Origin: Nocardia goodfellowii | GTDB lineage: Bacteria; Actinomycetota; Actinomycetes; Mycobacteriales; Mycobacteriaceae | Length of the DNA stretch: 64,000 nucleotides | Reading direction: 5' to 3' | Assembly: GCF_017875645.1 (NCBI RefSeq) | Contig: NZ_JAGGMR010000001.1 | Span: 4,588,001-4,652,000 of the forward strand | In this document: piece by piece, positions 30,052-37,741 of the stretch | Layout of the letters: each line of letters begins with the position of its first letter | Numbering within the stretch: the stretch's first letter is position 1 | Notes under the pieces: model-generated | What the model was told of the DNA's origin: nothing | What the model saw: only the letters and a program-made list of their open reading frames with translations | Database searches by the model: none | Program-made: the position numbers and the translations under genes

Positions 30052-30596
30052 ATGCCGCTGATCGTCCGCGAAGGCACCACCGATGTGGACTTCACCTTCG
30101 AAGAGTTGATGAAGTACCACGGTCCCTACTTCCCCGGCGGAGTCGCGCACGGCTTCACCGCGATGCGGGTGGCCCTGCCATTGCTGGCACCCGTAGTGCA
30201 ACGTCGAGAAGTGCTGGTGCGGACCGCATTTCGTGGACCGGGTGGGCGCGACGCCGTCGAGATGGTGCTGCGCGCCGGTACCGACGGCCGATACACCGTC
30301 ACCCCGGAACTGGAGAAACCCGAACGCGGACTGGTGCTGGAGCGCTACGTGTGGGAATTCGGATACCGCGACGCCACGGTGACCGTGCAGTTGGCCGACA
30401 ACGGCTTCGTCGTCGAAGAGTTCATCGCGCAGTGGAAGGCGTTGAGAATTGCAAGGCGTCCGGCGGCGCCCGCCAAAAAGGCAGGAGTGATACGCCGACG
30501 AAAATCCTCACGCCGTACTTCGATCATCTCTGTCAAAAGATTACGAAGATCGAGCTTCCCGACCGCGTCCTGGGTCGCGACTGCAAAAAGATCTGA
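30052..30596 (+). pseudogene. FmdE-like protein, probable frameshift in the last third
   Basis: The first 125 codons form a clear domain resembling FmdE/FwdE (formylmethanofuran dehydrogenase subunit E-like): FTFEELMKYHGPYFPGGVAH then GFTAMRVALPLL, and FRGPGGRDAVEMVLRAG, with the HG motif that binds metal in relatives. After FVVEEFIA the frame turns into low-complexity Arg/Ser sequence that runs on without natural end to 30921. The neighbouring frame from about 30435 instead reads ENCKASGGARQKGRSDTPTK then ILTPYFDHLCQKITKIELPD and stops at 30596, which looks like the true C-terminus. A one-base deletion or two-base insertion around 30430-30445 is likely. Good ribosome site TAGGAGA before ATG 30052. 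Confidence 0.65.
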
Positions 30597-30917
30597 TACA
30601 TCCGCCCGTGCTCGCCGGCGGACGAGTCAGCCGATCATGGACGCCCAGACCATTCAGCTGCCGGAATTCGCGCTCCGGCCGAGCTGCCGATGTTTTCGGG
30701 CGCGCCGTCACGAGGGCGCGCCGAGGGGGTTCGCTGGATTGTTACCCTGGGAGCCGGGTTCGGTTCGGGTGTCATGGTGCTCGATCCGGTTCCTGTCATC
30801 CACTCCAGACCCCGGTGGATTTCCTCGCTCCGATTCCACATCGCGAGGCGGGCGATTGTTGTCTTCCTCGCTGGTTCTCGAGGTGTGGAAACACTCTGAC
30901 GGTGAAGGAGATCGGCG
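30597..30917. other. Gap between iron operon and DUF397 gene
   Basis: No gene recognised. GC-rich, with long open frames on several strands that look like chance. GGTGAAGGAGAT at its end is the ribosome site of the next gene. Confidence 0.4.
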
Positions 30918-31133
30918 ATGATGCAGAAGAAAGATCTGGCCGGGATCGCGATGTTCAAGGCCGCGGCCAGTGGACCGAATGGTGACTGCGTGGCGTTCGG
31001 GATGCTGTCCGACGGGTCGGTCGCGGTATTCAACACCCGAGACGAAGACGCCGCCCCGGTGCTGGTGTTCACGCCCGCGGAATGGGAGGCCTTCTTGGAG
31101 GGTGCCCGCACCAACCGTTTCATTCCGGTGTAA
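30918..31133 (+). CDS. DUF397 protein
   Basis: A 71-residue DUF397 protein: FKAAASGPNGDCVAFGML, VFNTRDEDAAPVLVFTPAEW and EAFLEGARTNRF are the family marks (usual SxxxxxCVEVA, DSKDPxGPxLxFTxxEWxAFL). DUF397 genes normally stand directly behind an XRE-family regulator of the BldD-like or WhiJ type and act with it. Here no such regulator is present on either side, so it is an orphan. AAGGAG lies 7 bases upstream of the paired ATG codons (30918/30921). Confidence 0.9.
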   Translation: MMQKKDLAGIAMFKAAASGPNGDCVAFGMLSDGSVAVFNTRDEDAAPVLVFTPAEWEAFLEGARTNRFIPV

Positions 31134-31210
31134 ATCGGTGCTATAGGCCTGAGTTCGGGGGTTCGCCGGCGCGTTTCTCAACCGGCTGTTCTCACCGTGC
31201 CGGGTGCTGC

Positions 31211-31250
31211 CCGGGCGGGAGAGTGTGCGCTGTCGAGTTCTCCCGCCCGG
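31211..31250. terminator. Perfect 12-base-arm hairpin
   Basis: CCGGGCGGGAGA and TCTCCCGCCCGG are exact reverse complements with a 16-base loop, 78 bases after the DUF397 stop. Strong actinobacterial-type terminator without T-tract. Confidence 0.7.
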
Positions 31251-31299
31251 CCGTATCCGGGTACAGCGTCGGCCTCGACTGCGGTCCTGTGCTCGGACT

Positions 31300-31407
31300 T
31301 CAGCGGCGGTCGCTATCGGGCCGAATCGCCCGCCGCCACGATGCCGCGAGCGCGCCGAGCAGGGCTGTGAGCAGGATCAGCGCCAGGAAGAGTTGTCCGT
31401 GCACGGG
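31300..31407 (-). pseudogene. C-terminal tail of a lost membrane protein
   Basis: On the minus strand the last 30 or so codons before TGA (31300-31302) read GQLFLALILLTALLGALAAS followed by WRRAIRPDSDRR: one membrane helix and a basic cytoplasmic tail. Upstream of this the frame enters the TetR gene antisense, so only the tail is left. It abuts the truncated TetR gene at about 31407, marking a rearrangement junction. Confidence 0.4.
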
Positions 31408-31881
31408 ATGAGTGGGCCGTCGCTCTATCACTACTACGCCGGTCTCGAGGCGCTGGTGGGTGCGGTGACCGCGGACTTCTTCGACGAGTTGGCCGCCGCG
31501 ATGGAACAGGTTCGCGACGCCCGCGCCGAAGCGCCTGTCGGCGAGCGCATCCTGGCGGTCTGCCGAGCCATGCGCACCTGGGCGATCACCCACCCGGCGG
31601 AGTTCGGCTGGATCTTCGCCTCCCCGATCACGCCATCGAATCGGCAACCGGATTCCGAACGCCATGCGGCAGGGCAGAGATTCGAACGGGTCCTGCTGGA
31701 TCTGACGATCGAGCTCTGGCGGACGCGCCCGTTTCCGGTCCCGGATCTGACGAATCTGCCCGCATCCTTACGCGAGCAGCTGATCGCGTACTCCGACCGC
31801 GAACCGGTCTACGAGGAATGTCTGCGCGACCTCACCGGCATCCTCGGCCTGGTGCCAGCGCCAGACCGACCGGCCGCATAG
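31408..31881 (+). pseudogene. TetR regulator lacking most of its DNA-binding domain
   Basis: A 157-codon frame that starts inside the recognition helix of a TetR protein (MSGPSLYHYYAGLEALVGAV) and continues through a normal C-terminal ligand/dimer domain of the WHG type (ILAVCRAMRTWAITHPAEFG, FERVLLDLTIELW). The 35-40 residues that should precede it are missing; upstream DNA belongs instead to another gene's tail on the opposite strand. There is no ribosome site at the ATG. Probably not expressed, or at most a dimer partner without DNA binding. Confidence 0.75.
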
Positions 31882-32284
31882 GATTCGAGCCCACCGCTCA
31901 TCTGCGGTCCGCACGCACGGGGCACCGCCCCGGCCAAAGCACCGTATCTGTTCGGAAACCGGCGCGAACGCGCGGCACCGATCCGACGCAGGCGCTCAAC
32001 ATTATGGTCTACGAGACTTCGGCGGGGTGTGGCCCGGTCTGGAGCGCGCGGACAAGCCGACCGAGGAGCAGGCGGGCGTGCAGACCGGTTACGGCATCAA
32101 GATGACGGGGCGGGGGCAGGCCAACGCGGCGAGCGCCTTGCGCGACGCCGTCCTGCATCGCTGACACTGCGATATGCGCGGTCTGCGGCCGAATCGAAGA
32201 CGCACACCGATAAACTCAGTCGTTCGCCTTGCCCGCACACCTCCGCAGCACCCACGATCCGCAACAGAGTGGAAAGGTGCAAAA
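31882..32284. other. Region with a short coding-like fragment
   Basis: At about 32011-32164 (+) one frame reads DFGGVWPGLERADKPTEEQA then GVQTGYGIKMTGRGQANAAS before TGA. It has natural composition but no start and no recognised family, so it may be the 3' end of a deleted gene. The rest carries the leader of the universal stress gene (GGAAAGG at 32271). Confidence 0.35.
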
Positions 32285-33142
32285 ATGCCGACAAATAGTA
32301 TCGATCGACCGGTGGTCGTCGGCGTCGATGCCTCGGAGTCCGCTATTCGGGCGGTGGCCTGGGCGGCGGTCGATGCGGCGCGGCATAAATCGCCTCTGCA
32401 TCTGGTTTTCGCCGTACCGGTGGAAACACCGTTGGACGACAGCCCGACTCGGCTTTACTACGATCAGTACCGGCACACGGCCGAGCAAGCACTGGCAGAT
32501 GCCGCGCGATCGGCCGCTGCTATCGCCGCACCATTGGGTGGGGTCACGACGCGGACATTCCTTATCGATGAACCGCCCATTCCGACATTGTGCGCACTGG
32601 CCGGGACGGCGCGCTTCGTGGTCGCCGGCTCCCGTGGGGTAGGCGCCTATCGGCGCATCGCGCTCGGTTCGGTCAGTACCGCCCTCTCCCGGCATGCGCG
32701 TGGCCCGGTCGTGATCGTCCCCGATCACGAACTTCCGACGGCGCACGGTCCGGTCGTGGTCGGGGTCGACGGCTCGTCCGACAGTATCCGAGCGGTCGAG
32801 GTCGCATTCGATCAAGCATCCCGGCGCGGTGCCGACCTCGTCGCGGTACACGCGTGGAATCCATTGGACTACAACGGATCTCGCACCGCCGACCAGGCAG
32901 ATCAAGTGCTCGCCGACGCGGTCGCGTACTACGTCGAGCAATACCCGGGCGTGCGGCTTACCCGTATGGTCGTCGAGGACCGGCCGGTGAAAGCCTTGCT
33001 CGAGGCTGCCGAATCGGCCCAGTTGATCGTCGTCGGCAGCCATGGCACGGGCGGGTTCACCGGAATGACCCTCGGCTCGGTCGGTCAAGCCCTGCTTCCG
33101 GTGACGCCCTGCCCGATCGCGATCATCCGCTCCCGCCACTGA
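32285..33142 (+). CDS. Universal stress protein, tandem UspA domains
   Basis: A 285-residue two-domain UspA protein. Domain 1 begins PVVVGVDASESAIRAVAWAA and ends with VVAGSRGVGAYRRIALGSVS; domain 2 begins GPVVVGVDGSSDSIRAVEVA and ends with IVVGSHGTGGFTGMTLGSVG. Both nucleotide loops fit G-2x-G-9x-G(S/T). ATG 32285 follows GGAAAGG by 8 bases. First gene of a stress block (Usp, eRF1-like, Dps, Usp, Usp), followed by a perfect hairpin terminator, so it is probably transcribed alone. Confidence 0.93.
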   Translation: MPTNSIDRPVVVGVDASESAIRAVAWAAVDAARHKSPLHLVFAVPVETPLDDSPTRLYYDQYRHTAEQALADAARSAAAIAAPLGGVTTRTFLIDEPPIPTLCALAGTARFVVAGSRGVGAYRRIALGSVSTALSRHARGPVVIVPDHELPTAHGPVVVGVDGSSDSIRAVEVAFDQASRRGADLVAVHAWNPLDYNGSRTADQADQVLADAVAYYVEQYPGVRLTRMVVEDRPVKALLEAAESAQLIVVGSHGTGGFTGMTLGSVGQALLPVTPCPIAIIRSRH

Positions 33143-33156
33143 CACCGGTCGTTCCA

Positions 33157-33181
33157 ATCTGCCGACCTCGGGTCGGCAGAT
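33157..33181. terminator. Perfect 11-base-arm hairpin
   Basis: ATCTGCCGACC-TCG-GGTCGGCAGAT, an exact inverted repeat with a 3-base loop, 15 bases after the universal stress protein stop. Confidence 0.75.
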
Positions 33182-33257
33182 GCTCCGGTATCGTCGGAAC
33201 AGCTGTGCGATTCGCCGATCGAGATCCGATTTTCAGGAACTGCGAGAGGAGTTGCTA

Positions 33258-34373
33258 GTGCTGCACACCGATATACCGACGTCCAGAGAAATCGCCGGGC
33301 TCGCGGATGCCACCGGTGATTGTTGTGTTTCGATCTATACGCCCACCGAACCATCCTCCGCAGCACGCGAGGAAAACCGCATCGCATTCCAGAACCAGGT
33401 TCGCGAAGCGGTCGAATTGGTCGATGACAAAGCGAAGCGGATCGCTCTCGAGGAGCAGTTCGACGACCTGATGGACGATGCGGATTTCTGGCGATTTCTG
33501 GCCAACACGCTGGTTGTCTTCGCGACCCCGACTTGGATGCGAATCTTCCGGATCCCGAACCGCCTCGCCGCCGCGGTCACCGTGGACAACCGGTTCTTGC
33601 TCAAGCCGCTGCTGCGTGCGACCACTTTCGCCCAGACAGCATTCGTGCTGGCACTGTCGGAAGGCTCCGCCCGTCTCGTCGAGATCACACCCGACAGCCC
33701 GGTTCAGGATGTCCGCGTTCCCGAAATGCCCTCGAGTGCCGCCGATTACGCGCGCCGGGCGTCGCTCACCGACCGCTCACCGAAGGGCCGGATCCAGGGC
33801 GGGGAGGGCAAGAAGGTGCTCATCCGCCAGTACGCCCGCGCGGTGGACCGAGCGCTGCGCGACACCCTGGCCGGGGAGGACATTCCCTTGATCTTGGCTG
33901 CTCCGGAGCCGGTCGGGGCAATGTTCCGGGCGGTCAACCGGTATCCGGGCCTGCTCGACGAAACGATTACCGGAAATCCGGAACATCTGCGCGACGTCGA
34001 CCTCGACAGCCGGGCACGGGAGATCCTCGATCGGCACTATGCCGCGGAACTCGCTGATCTCCGCCAGGTATTCGAGGAATCTCGCGGTGACGGTCGCGCC
34101 ACCGCGGACGTCGCTGATATCGCGCGGGCCGCGACCTTCGGCAATGTCGATACGGTCATGCTGAACATCGAAGACATCGAGCCCGGCACGATTTCGCCGG
34201 ATACCGGAGCGGTCGACTTCGCCCCGGATTCCGAAATCAATACACCGGGTGTCCTCGACGAGGTCGCGCGCCGGGTGCTGGCTTCCAGTGGAAGGGTATT
34301 GGCGCTGCGCAGCGAGGAGATTCCCGATGGAGCGTCCGCTGCCGCGATCCTGCGTTATCCGATGCCCGGCTGA
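33258..34373 (+). CDS. Bacterial eRF1-like (baeRF) protein
   Basis: A 371-residue protein of the bacterial archaeo-eukaryotic release-factor-like group, often mis-annotated as a chemotaxis protein. Features: the N-terminal CCVSIYTPTEPSSAAREENR, middle-domain FATPTWMRIFRIPNRLAAAV and LLRATTFAQTAFVLALSEGS, the loop GRIQGGEGKKV where release factors carry GGQ, and a C-terminal Rossmann-like domain (LILAAPEPVGAMFRAVNRYP, VDTVMLNIEDIEPG). In Mycobacterium and Nocardia such genes neighbour stress genes; roles in ribosome rescue or hibernation are proposed but unproven. GTG 33258 is preceded by GAGAGGAG. Confidence 0.8.
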   Translation: MLHTDIPTSREIAGLADATGDCCVSIYTPTEPSSAAREENRIAFQNQVREAVELVDDKAKRIALEEQFDDLMDDADFWRFLANTLVVFATPTWMRIFRIPNRLAAAVTVDNRFLLKPLLRATTFAQTAFVLALSEGSARLVEITPDSPVQDVRVPEMPSSAADYARRASLTDRSPKGRIQGGEGKKVLIRQYARAVDRALRDTLAGEDIPLILAAPEPVGAMFRAVNRYPGLLDETITGNPEHLRDVDLDSRAREILDRHYAAELADLRQVFEESRGDGRATADVADIARAATFGNVDTVMLNIEDIEPGTISPDTGAVDFAPDSEINTPGVLDEVARRVLASSGRVLALRSEEIPDGASAAAILRYPMPG

Positions 34374-34491
34374 CGCGCCGTCCATGCAATCGGACCCCTG
34401 CGTGATCAAAAGGTTTTCTGCCCCCTGGCTCGAACGAGGCTAGGCTTGGGCGTTGTTCCAGAAAGGGTCGAACCTAGAGTAAGGAGCAATC

Positions 34492-34980
34492 GTGACTGCA
34501 ACGCTGCCCAAAAGCGCTATCTCGGGCACACTCGGCAAGGCCGAAACCAAGGTTGTCGGCGTCGTCCTGCAGGAGGCACTCACCAATCTGATCGATTTGA
34601 GCCTCACCTCCAAGCAGGCGCACTGGAATATCGTCGGCCCGAACTTCCGTTCAGTCCATCTGCAACTGGACGAACTCGTCGCCGACGCCCGGGAGTTTTC
34701 CGACTCGGTCGCCGAACGCGCTGCCGCGCTGGGCATCTCGCCGGATGGGCGGCCCGCCACTGTCGCCGCCGACGCCGCGGACTTTCCGACGGGGTATCTG
34801 GCCGACAGCGAGGTCGTCGAGCTGATCGTGTCCCGACTGGACGCCGGCATCCGCCAGCTGCGTAAGCACATCCAAGCCACCGAGACCGCCGACCCGGTCA
34901 CCCAGGATTTGCTCATCGGCATCGCCGCCAAGCTCGAAGAGCACCACTGGATGTTCCAAACCCAAACAGCCCGGCGCTGA
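34492..34980 (+). CDS. dps: Dps ferritin-like protein
   Basis: A 162-residue Dps protein forming dodecamers that oxidise and store iron and shield DNA from peroxide. The ferroxidase site residues are in SKQAHWNIVGPNFRSVHLQL (His, and Asp/Glu in the following DELVADAREFSDSVAERAAA), and the family end KLEEHHWMFQTQTA is present. GTG start with AAGGAG 6 bases upstream. Followed by a perfect hairpin. It fits the stress block around it; no IdeR or DosR box was seen upstream. Confidence 0.95.
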   Translation: MTATLPKSAISGTLGKAETKVVGVVLQEALTNLIDLSLTSKQAHWNIVGPNFRSVHLQLDELVADAREFSDSVAERAAALGISPDGRPATVAADAADFPTGYLADSEVVELIVSRLDAGIRQLRKHIQATETADPVTQDLLIGIAAKLEEHHWMFQTQTARR

Positions 34981-34999
34981 CCGCGCGGTTGGCCCCGAA

Positions 35000-35029
35000 G
35001 CCGGTCGCGACGTATACGCCGCGACCGGC
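35000..35029. terminator. Perfect 10-base-arm hairpin after dps
   Basis: GCCGGTCGCG and CGCGACCGGC pair exactly around a 10-base loop, 20 bases after the dps stop. Confidence 0.7.
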
Positions 35030-35107
35030 GCTCGCGTTGTCAGCGGATGGAAAACCCACCAGCCCATAGCTTTCGAGTGTCAACGGCGACAATCCGGAAG
35101 GCGACCG

Positions 35108-36016
35108 ATGAGCACCCGCCCCGACGATCCCCACCGTCTAGCCTCCGCGCCGATCGTCGTCGGCACCGATGGTTCCGAGGGCGCCGAGCGGGCGGTGCGG
35201 TGGGCGGCAGAGATCGCCGCACGCCGCGGGCGGCGGCTGCTCATCGCGCACGGCCTCGATATCGCGGCAAGTCAAGCCTTGATCGCCGCGTCCGGCATCG
35301 TCGCACCCGTCGGCCAGATCACCGGAGCCAGGGCCGAGCGAGTGCTCGACAGCGCCCGCCGACTGGCGTTACTGGCTGCTCCCGGTATCGAAATAGAAAC
35401 CGAGACCTCTGACCTCAGTCCGGGAAAACTCCTGGTCGAGTTGTCCGAGTCGGCGAACCTCGTCGTCCTCGGCGGCACCGGACGGGCGGGCACCCTGGCA
35501 CATCTCGGCTCCACAGTGCTCGCGGTCACCAGCCGGGGCCACGGCGACATCGTTGTGATCCGCGCCGCGCCCGGCCAGGAGCCCCGCACCAGCGGGCCGG
35601 TCGTGGTCGGCGTGGACGGCGGGCCGGTCAGCTCGGCCGCCGTCGCGACCGCCTTCGCCGCTGCGGCCGAACGCGGCACCGATCTGGTCGCGGTCCATTG
35701 CTGGAGCGAATGGCACTACGGCGAAATCCTTGATGAAGCCCGGGCGGCCGCTCTTCAAAAGACCCTGGAAGCGGAGGAGGACGCCGTACTCGCGGAGCGG
35801 CTCGCGGGTTGGAGCGAGAAATACCCCGACGTACAGCTGACCCGCGACGTCTCGGTCTCGGGACCGACGGACCGCTTGCTGCACTGGTCGACATCGGCGC
35901 AACTTGTCGTGGTCGGCAGCCGTGGCCGCGGCGGGTTCCGCGGTCTGCTGCTCGGCTCGACCAGCAGCTTCCTGGTCCAGCGTGCGGAGTGCCCGGTTCT
36001 CGTCGCACACCCGTGA
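35108..36016 (+). CDS. Universal stress protein, tandem UspA domains
   Basis: A 302-residue two-domain UspA protein. Domain 1: PIVVGTDGSEGAERAVRWAA, with a degenerate nucleotide loop (VVLGGTGRAGTLAHLGSTVL). Domain 2: GPVVVGVDGGPVSSAAVATA with the full loop VVVGSRGRGGFRGLLLGSTS. Very similar in design to the copy at 2569-3486, including the AVHCW...W segment and SAQLVVVGSRGRGGF, so they are probably paralogues. The next universal stress gene follows after 30 bases with AGGAGAAAGG, so the two form an operon. Confidence 0.93.
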   Translation: MSTRPDDPHRLASAPIVVGTDGSEGAERAVRWAAEIAARRGRRLLIAHGLDIAASQALIAASGIVAPVGQITGARAERVLDSARRLALLAAPGIEIETETSDLSPGKLLVELSESANLVVLGGTGRAGTLAHLGSTVLAVTSRGHGDIVVIRAAPGQEPRTSGPVVVGVDGGPVSSAAVATAFAAAAERGTDLVAVHCWSEWHYGEILDEARAAALQKTLEAEEDAVLAERLAGWSEKYPDVQLTRDVSVSGPTDRLLHWSTSAQLVVVGSRGRGGFRGLLLGSTSSFLVQRAECPVLVAHP

Positions 36017-36046
36017 GCCTTCACCCAGGAGAAAGGACCGGATCAG

Positions 36047-36907
36047 ATGTCCGCACATCCTGCCCACCAGGCGATCGTCGTCGGTGTCGACGGCTCCGAA
36101 CAGGCTGAAGCCGCTGTCCGGTGGGCCGCGGCCGATGCCGCCCGAAGTCGAGCACCGCTGCACCTGATCGCCGCGATCGGACTGCCCATCGACTACGCGT
36201 TCAGCTGGCGGGTGCCGATCGACGACACACCCCTTCGTCGCGAGGCCGCCGAAAAGCTCGCGCTCGCGGTCCGCATCGCCACCGAGGCAGCGGCGCCCGA
36301 CACCATTACCACTGAAATCACCGATGCCCCACCGATACCGGTGCTGCTCGATCATTCCGAAAACGCCCGCATGGTGGTCGTCGGTGCCCGTGGGCTCGGC
36401 GCAATCCGGCGCCGGTTGCTCGGTTCGGTCAGCTCGGCTCTGGCTCGGCACGCCCAGTGCCCGGTCGCGATCATCCCCGGTGTCGAGGAGTACTGCACCG
36501 GTCCGGTCGTCGTGGGCGTCGACGGCTCACCCACCAGCAACGCGGCCCTCGCGATAGCCTTCGATGAAGCCGTGCGACGGCACGCCGACCTGGTCGCGGT
36601 CACCACCTGGTACGACCCCGGCTACTACACGCCGCGGGCCGAAATCGCGGCCCTCGCCCAGGCCTGTTCGGCCGACAGCTTGGCCGGCTACGCGCAGAAA
36701 TACCCCGACGTCACAGTGCGGCCGGTCGTCGCGGAGGCCGACCCCGCCGACCAACTCGTCACCGAAAGCCGAGATGCACAGCTGATCGTCGTGGGCAGCC
36801 GCGGACGCGGCGGCTTCGCGAGAATGACGCTCGGATCGGTCAGCGAAGCGGTCCTGCATCGTGCCGAGGTCCCGATCCTCATCGTCAGACCGAGCACCCC
36901 GGGCTAG
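36047..36907 (+). CDS. Universal stress protein, tandem UspA domains
   Basis: A 286-residue two-domain UspA protein. Domain 1: IVVGVDGSEQAEAAVRWAAA and VVVGARGLGAIRRRLLGSVS; domain 2: GPVVVGVDGSPTSNAALAIA and IVVGSRGRGGFARMTLGSVS, both with complete nucleotide loops. It resembles the copy at 32285 more than its operon partner (LHLIAAIGLPIDYAFSW versus LHLVFAVPVETPL). Last gene of the stress block; no clear terminator was seen behind it. Confidence 0.93.
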   Translation: MSAHPAHQAIVVGVDGSEQAEAAVRWAAADAARSRAPLHLIAAIGLPIDYAFSWRVPIDDTPLRREAAEKLALAVRIATEAAAPDTITTEITDAPPIPVLLDHSENARMVVVGARGLGAIRRRLLGSVSSALARHAQCPVAIIPGVEEYCTGPVVVGVDGSPTSNAALAIAFDEAVRRHADLVAVTTWYDPGYYTPRAEIAALAQACSADSLAGYAQKYPDVTVRPVVAEADPADQLVTESRDAQLIVVGSRGRGGFARMTLGSVSEAVLHRAEVPILIVRPSTPG

Positions 36908-37057
36908 GTAATCCGATCAAGTCCAGGTGACGCCTGCTCGAACCATTCCTCGGCGCGCGCCAGCTGATCGGACCTGCCGATGTGCGGCGTTGTAGCGACG
37001 AGGTGCACTGGGAAACGGTGGGGTGGAAGACCAGTGGGGGCCAACAGCCTATTTCTT

Positions 37058-37639
37058 TCAGTCCGGTCCGCAGTTGGTTCGGACCGGGCTCAGTCCTGCC
37101 ACGACCAGTCCGAACAACTGCTCTGCTCGGGCGGCGGGTTCGGGGTGGTGCTCGGTGACCAGAGCGATGCCGACGATCACCGTGATCAGGTCAACGACAG
37201 CGACATTTTTCGCCACCGCGCCGTCCTGAATTGCGCGGCGCAGCAGAGGTTTTCCCGCATCTTCCAGCGCTGCCGAACAGGCGTTGTCGTGCACCGGATC
37301 GGACCCGGCGTCGTAGGCCAGCGCAGCCGCCAGGCCCCGAGCGCTAACGCAGTAGTCAACGACTTCGGTCAGCCATTCCAGCAGTGCGCTCCGGCTGTCG
37401 CCTGTACCGGTCAAGTCGTGGGCGCGGGCGCACAGGGCCTCGATCCGTTTCCGGGAGACCGCCTCCAGCAGTGCGTGGCGGGTGGGAAAGTGCCGGCGCA
37501 CGGTCGCCGAGCCGACCCCCGCGATGCGGGCGATCTGTTCCAAGGAGGCACCGGCACCGTGGGCAGCGACCTCCTGCTCGGCCACGGCGAGGACCCGCGC
37601 GTAGTTGCGGCGAGCGTCCGCACGCTGCTGTTCGGGCAT
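37058..37639 (-). CDS. TetR-family repressor of the adjoining NmrA gene
   Basis: A 193-residue TetR regulator. The DNA-binding domain is NYARVLAVAEQEVAAHGAGA followed by SLEQIARIAGVGSATVRRHF and PTRHALLEAVSRKRI; the C-terminal ligand domain resembles the TetR group next to NmrA/NAD-binding oxidoreductases. Divergent from the NmrA-type gene. Two inverted copies of a 19-base operator lie between them, which strongly suggests autoregulation and control of the partner. Confidence 0.93.
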   Translation of the reverse strand: MPEQQRADARRNYARVLAVAEQEVAAHGAGASLEQIARIAGVGSATVRRHFPTRHALLEAVSRKRIEALCARAHDLTGTGDSRSALLEWLTEVVDYCVSARGLAAALAYDAGSDPVHDNACSAALEDAGKPLLRRAIQDGAVAKNVAVVDLITVIVGIALVTEHHPEPAARAEQLFGLVVAGLSPVRTNCGPD

Positions 37640-37661
37640 GGCATCACCTCCGGTCTTGCCA

Positions 37662-37716
37662 AAACGGCGGGTCCCGCCATATCGTAGCGGAACATAAATG
37701 GCGGCCCCCGCCGTTT
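37662..37716. promoter_or_regulatory. Twin TetR operators in mirror orientation
   Basis: AAACGGCGGGTCCCGCCAT (37662-37680) and ATGGCGGCCCCCGCCGTTT (37698-37716) are reverse complements of each other at 17 of 19 positions, and each has a palindromic core (GGCGGGTCCCGCC; GGCGGCCCCCGCC). Each lies close to one of the two divergent genes, so one repressor dimer per promoter is likely. Confidence 0.8.
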
Positions 37717-37741
37717 AGTGGATGAGCACCCGAGGAGCGCC

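Noticed and set aside
34374..34491. Possible DosR/hypoxia box upstream of dps
   Set aside because: No GGGACTNNNGNCCC-like palindrome is present; only a TAGG-rich patch was found.
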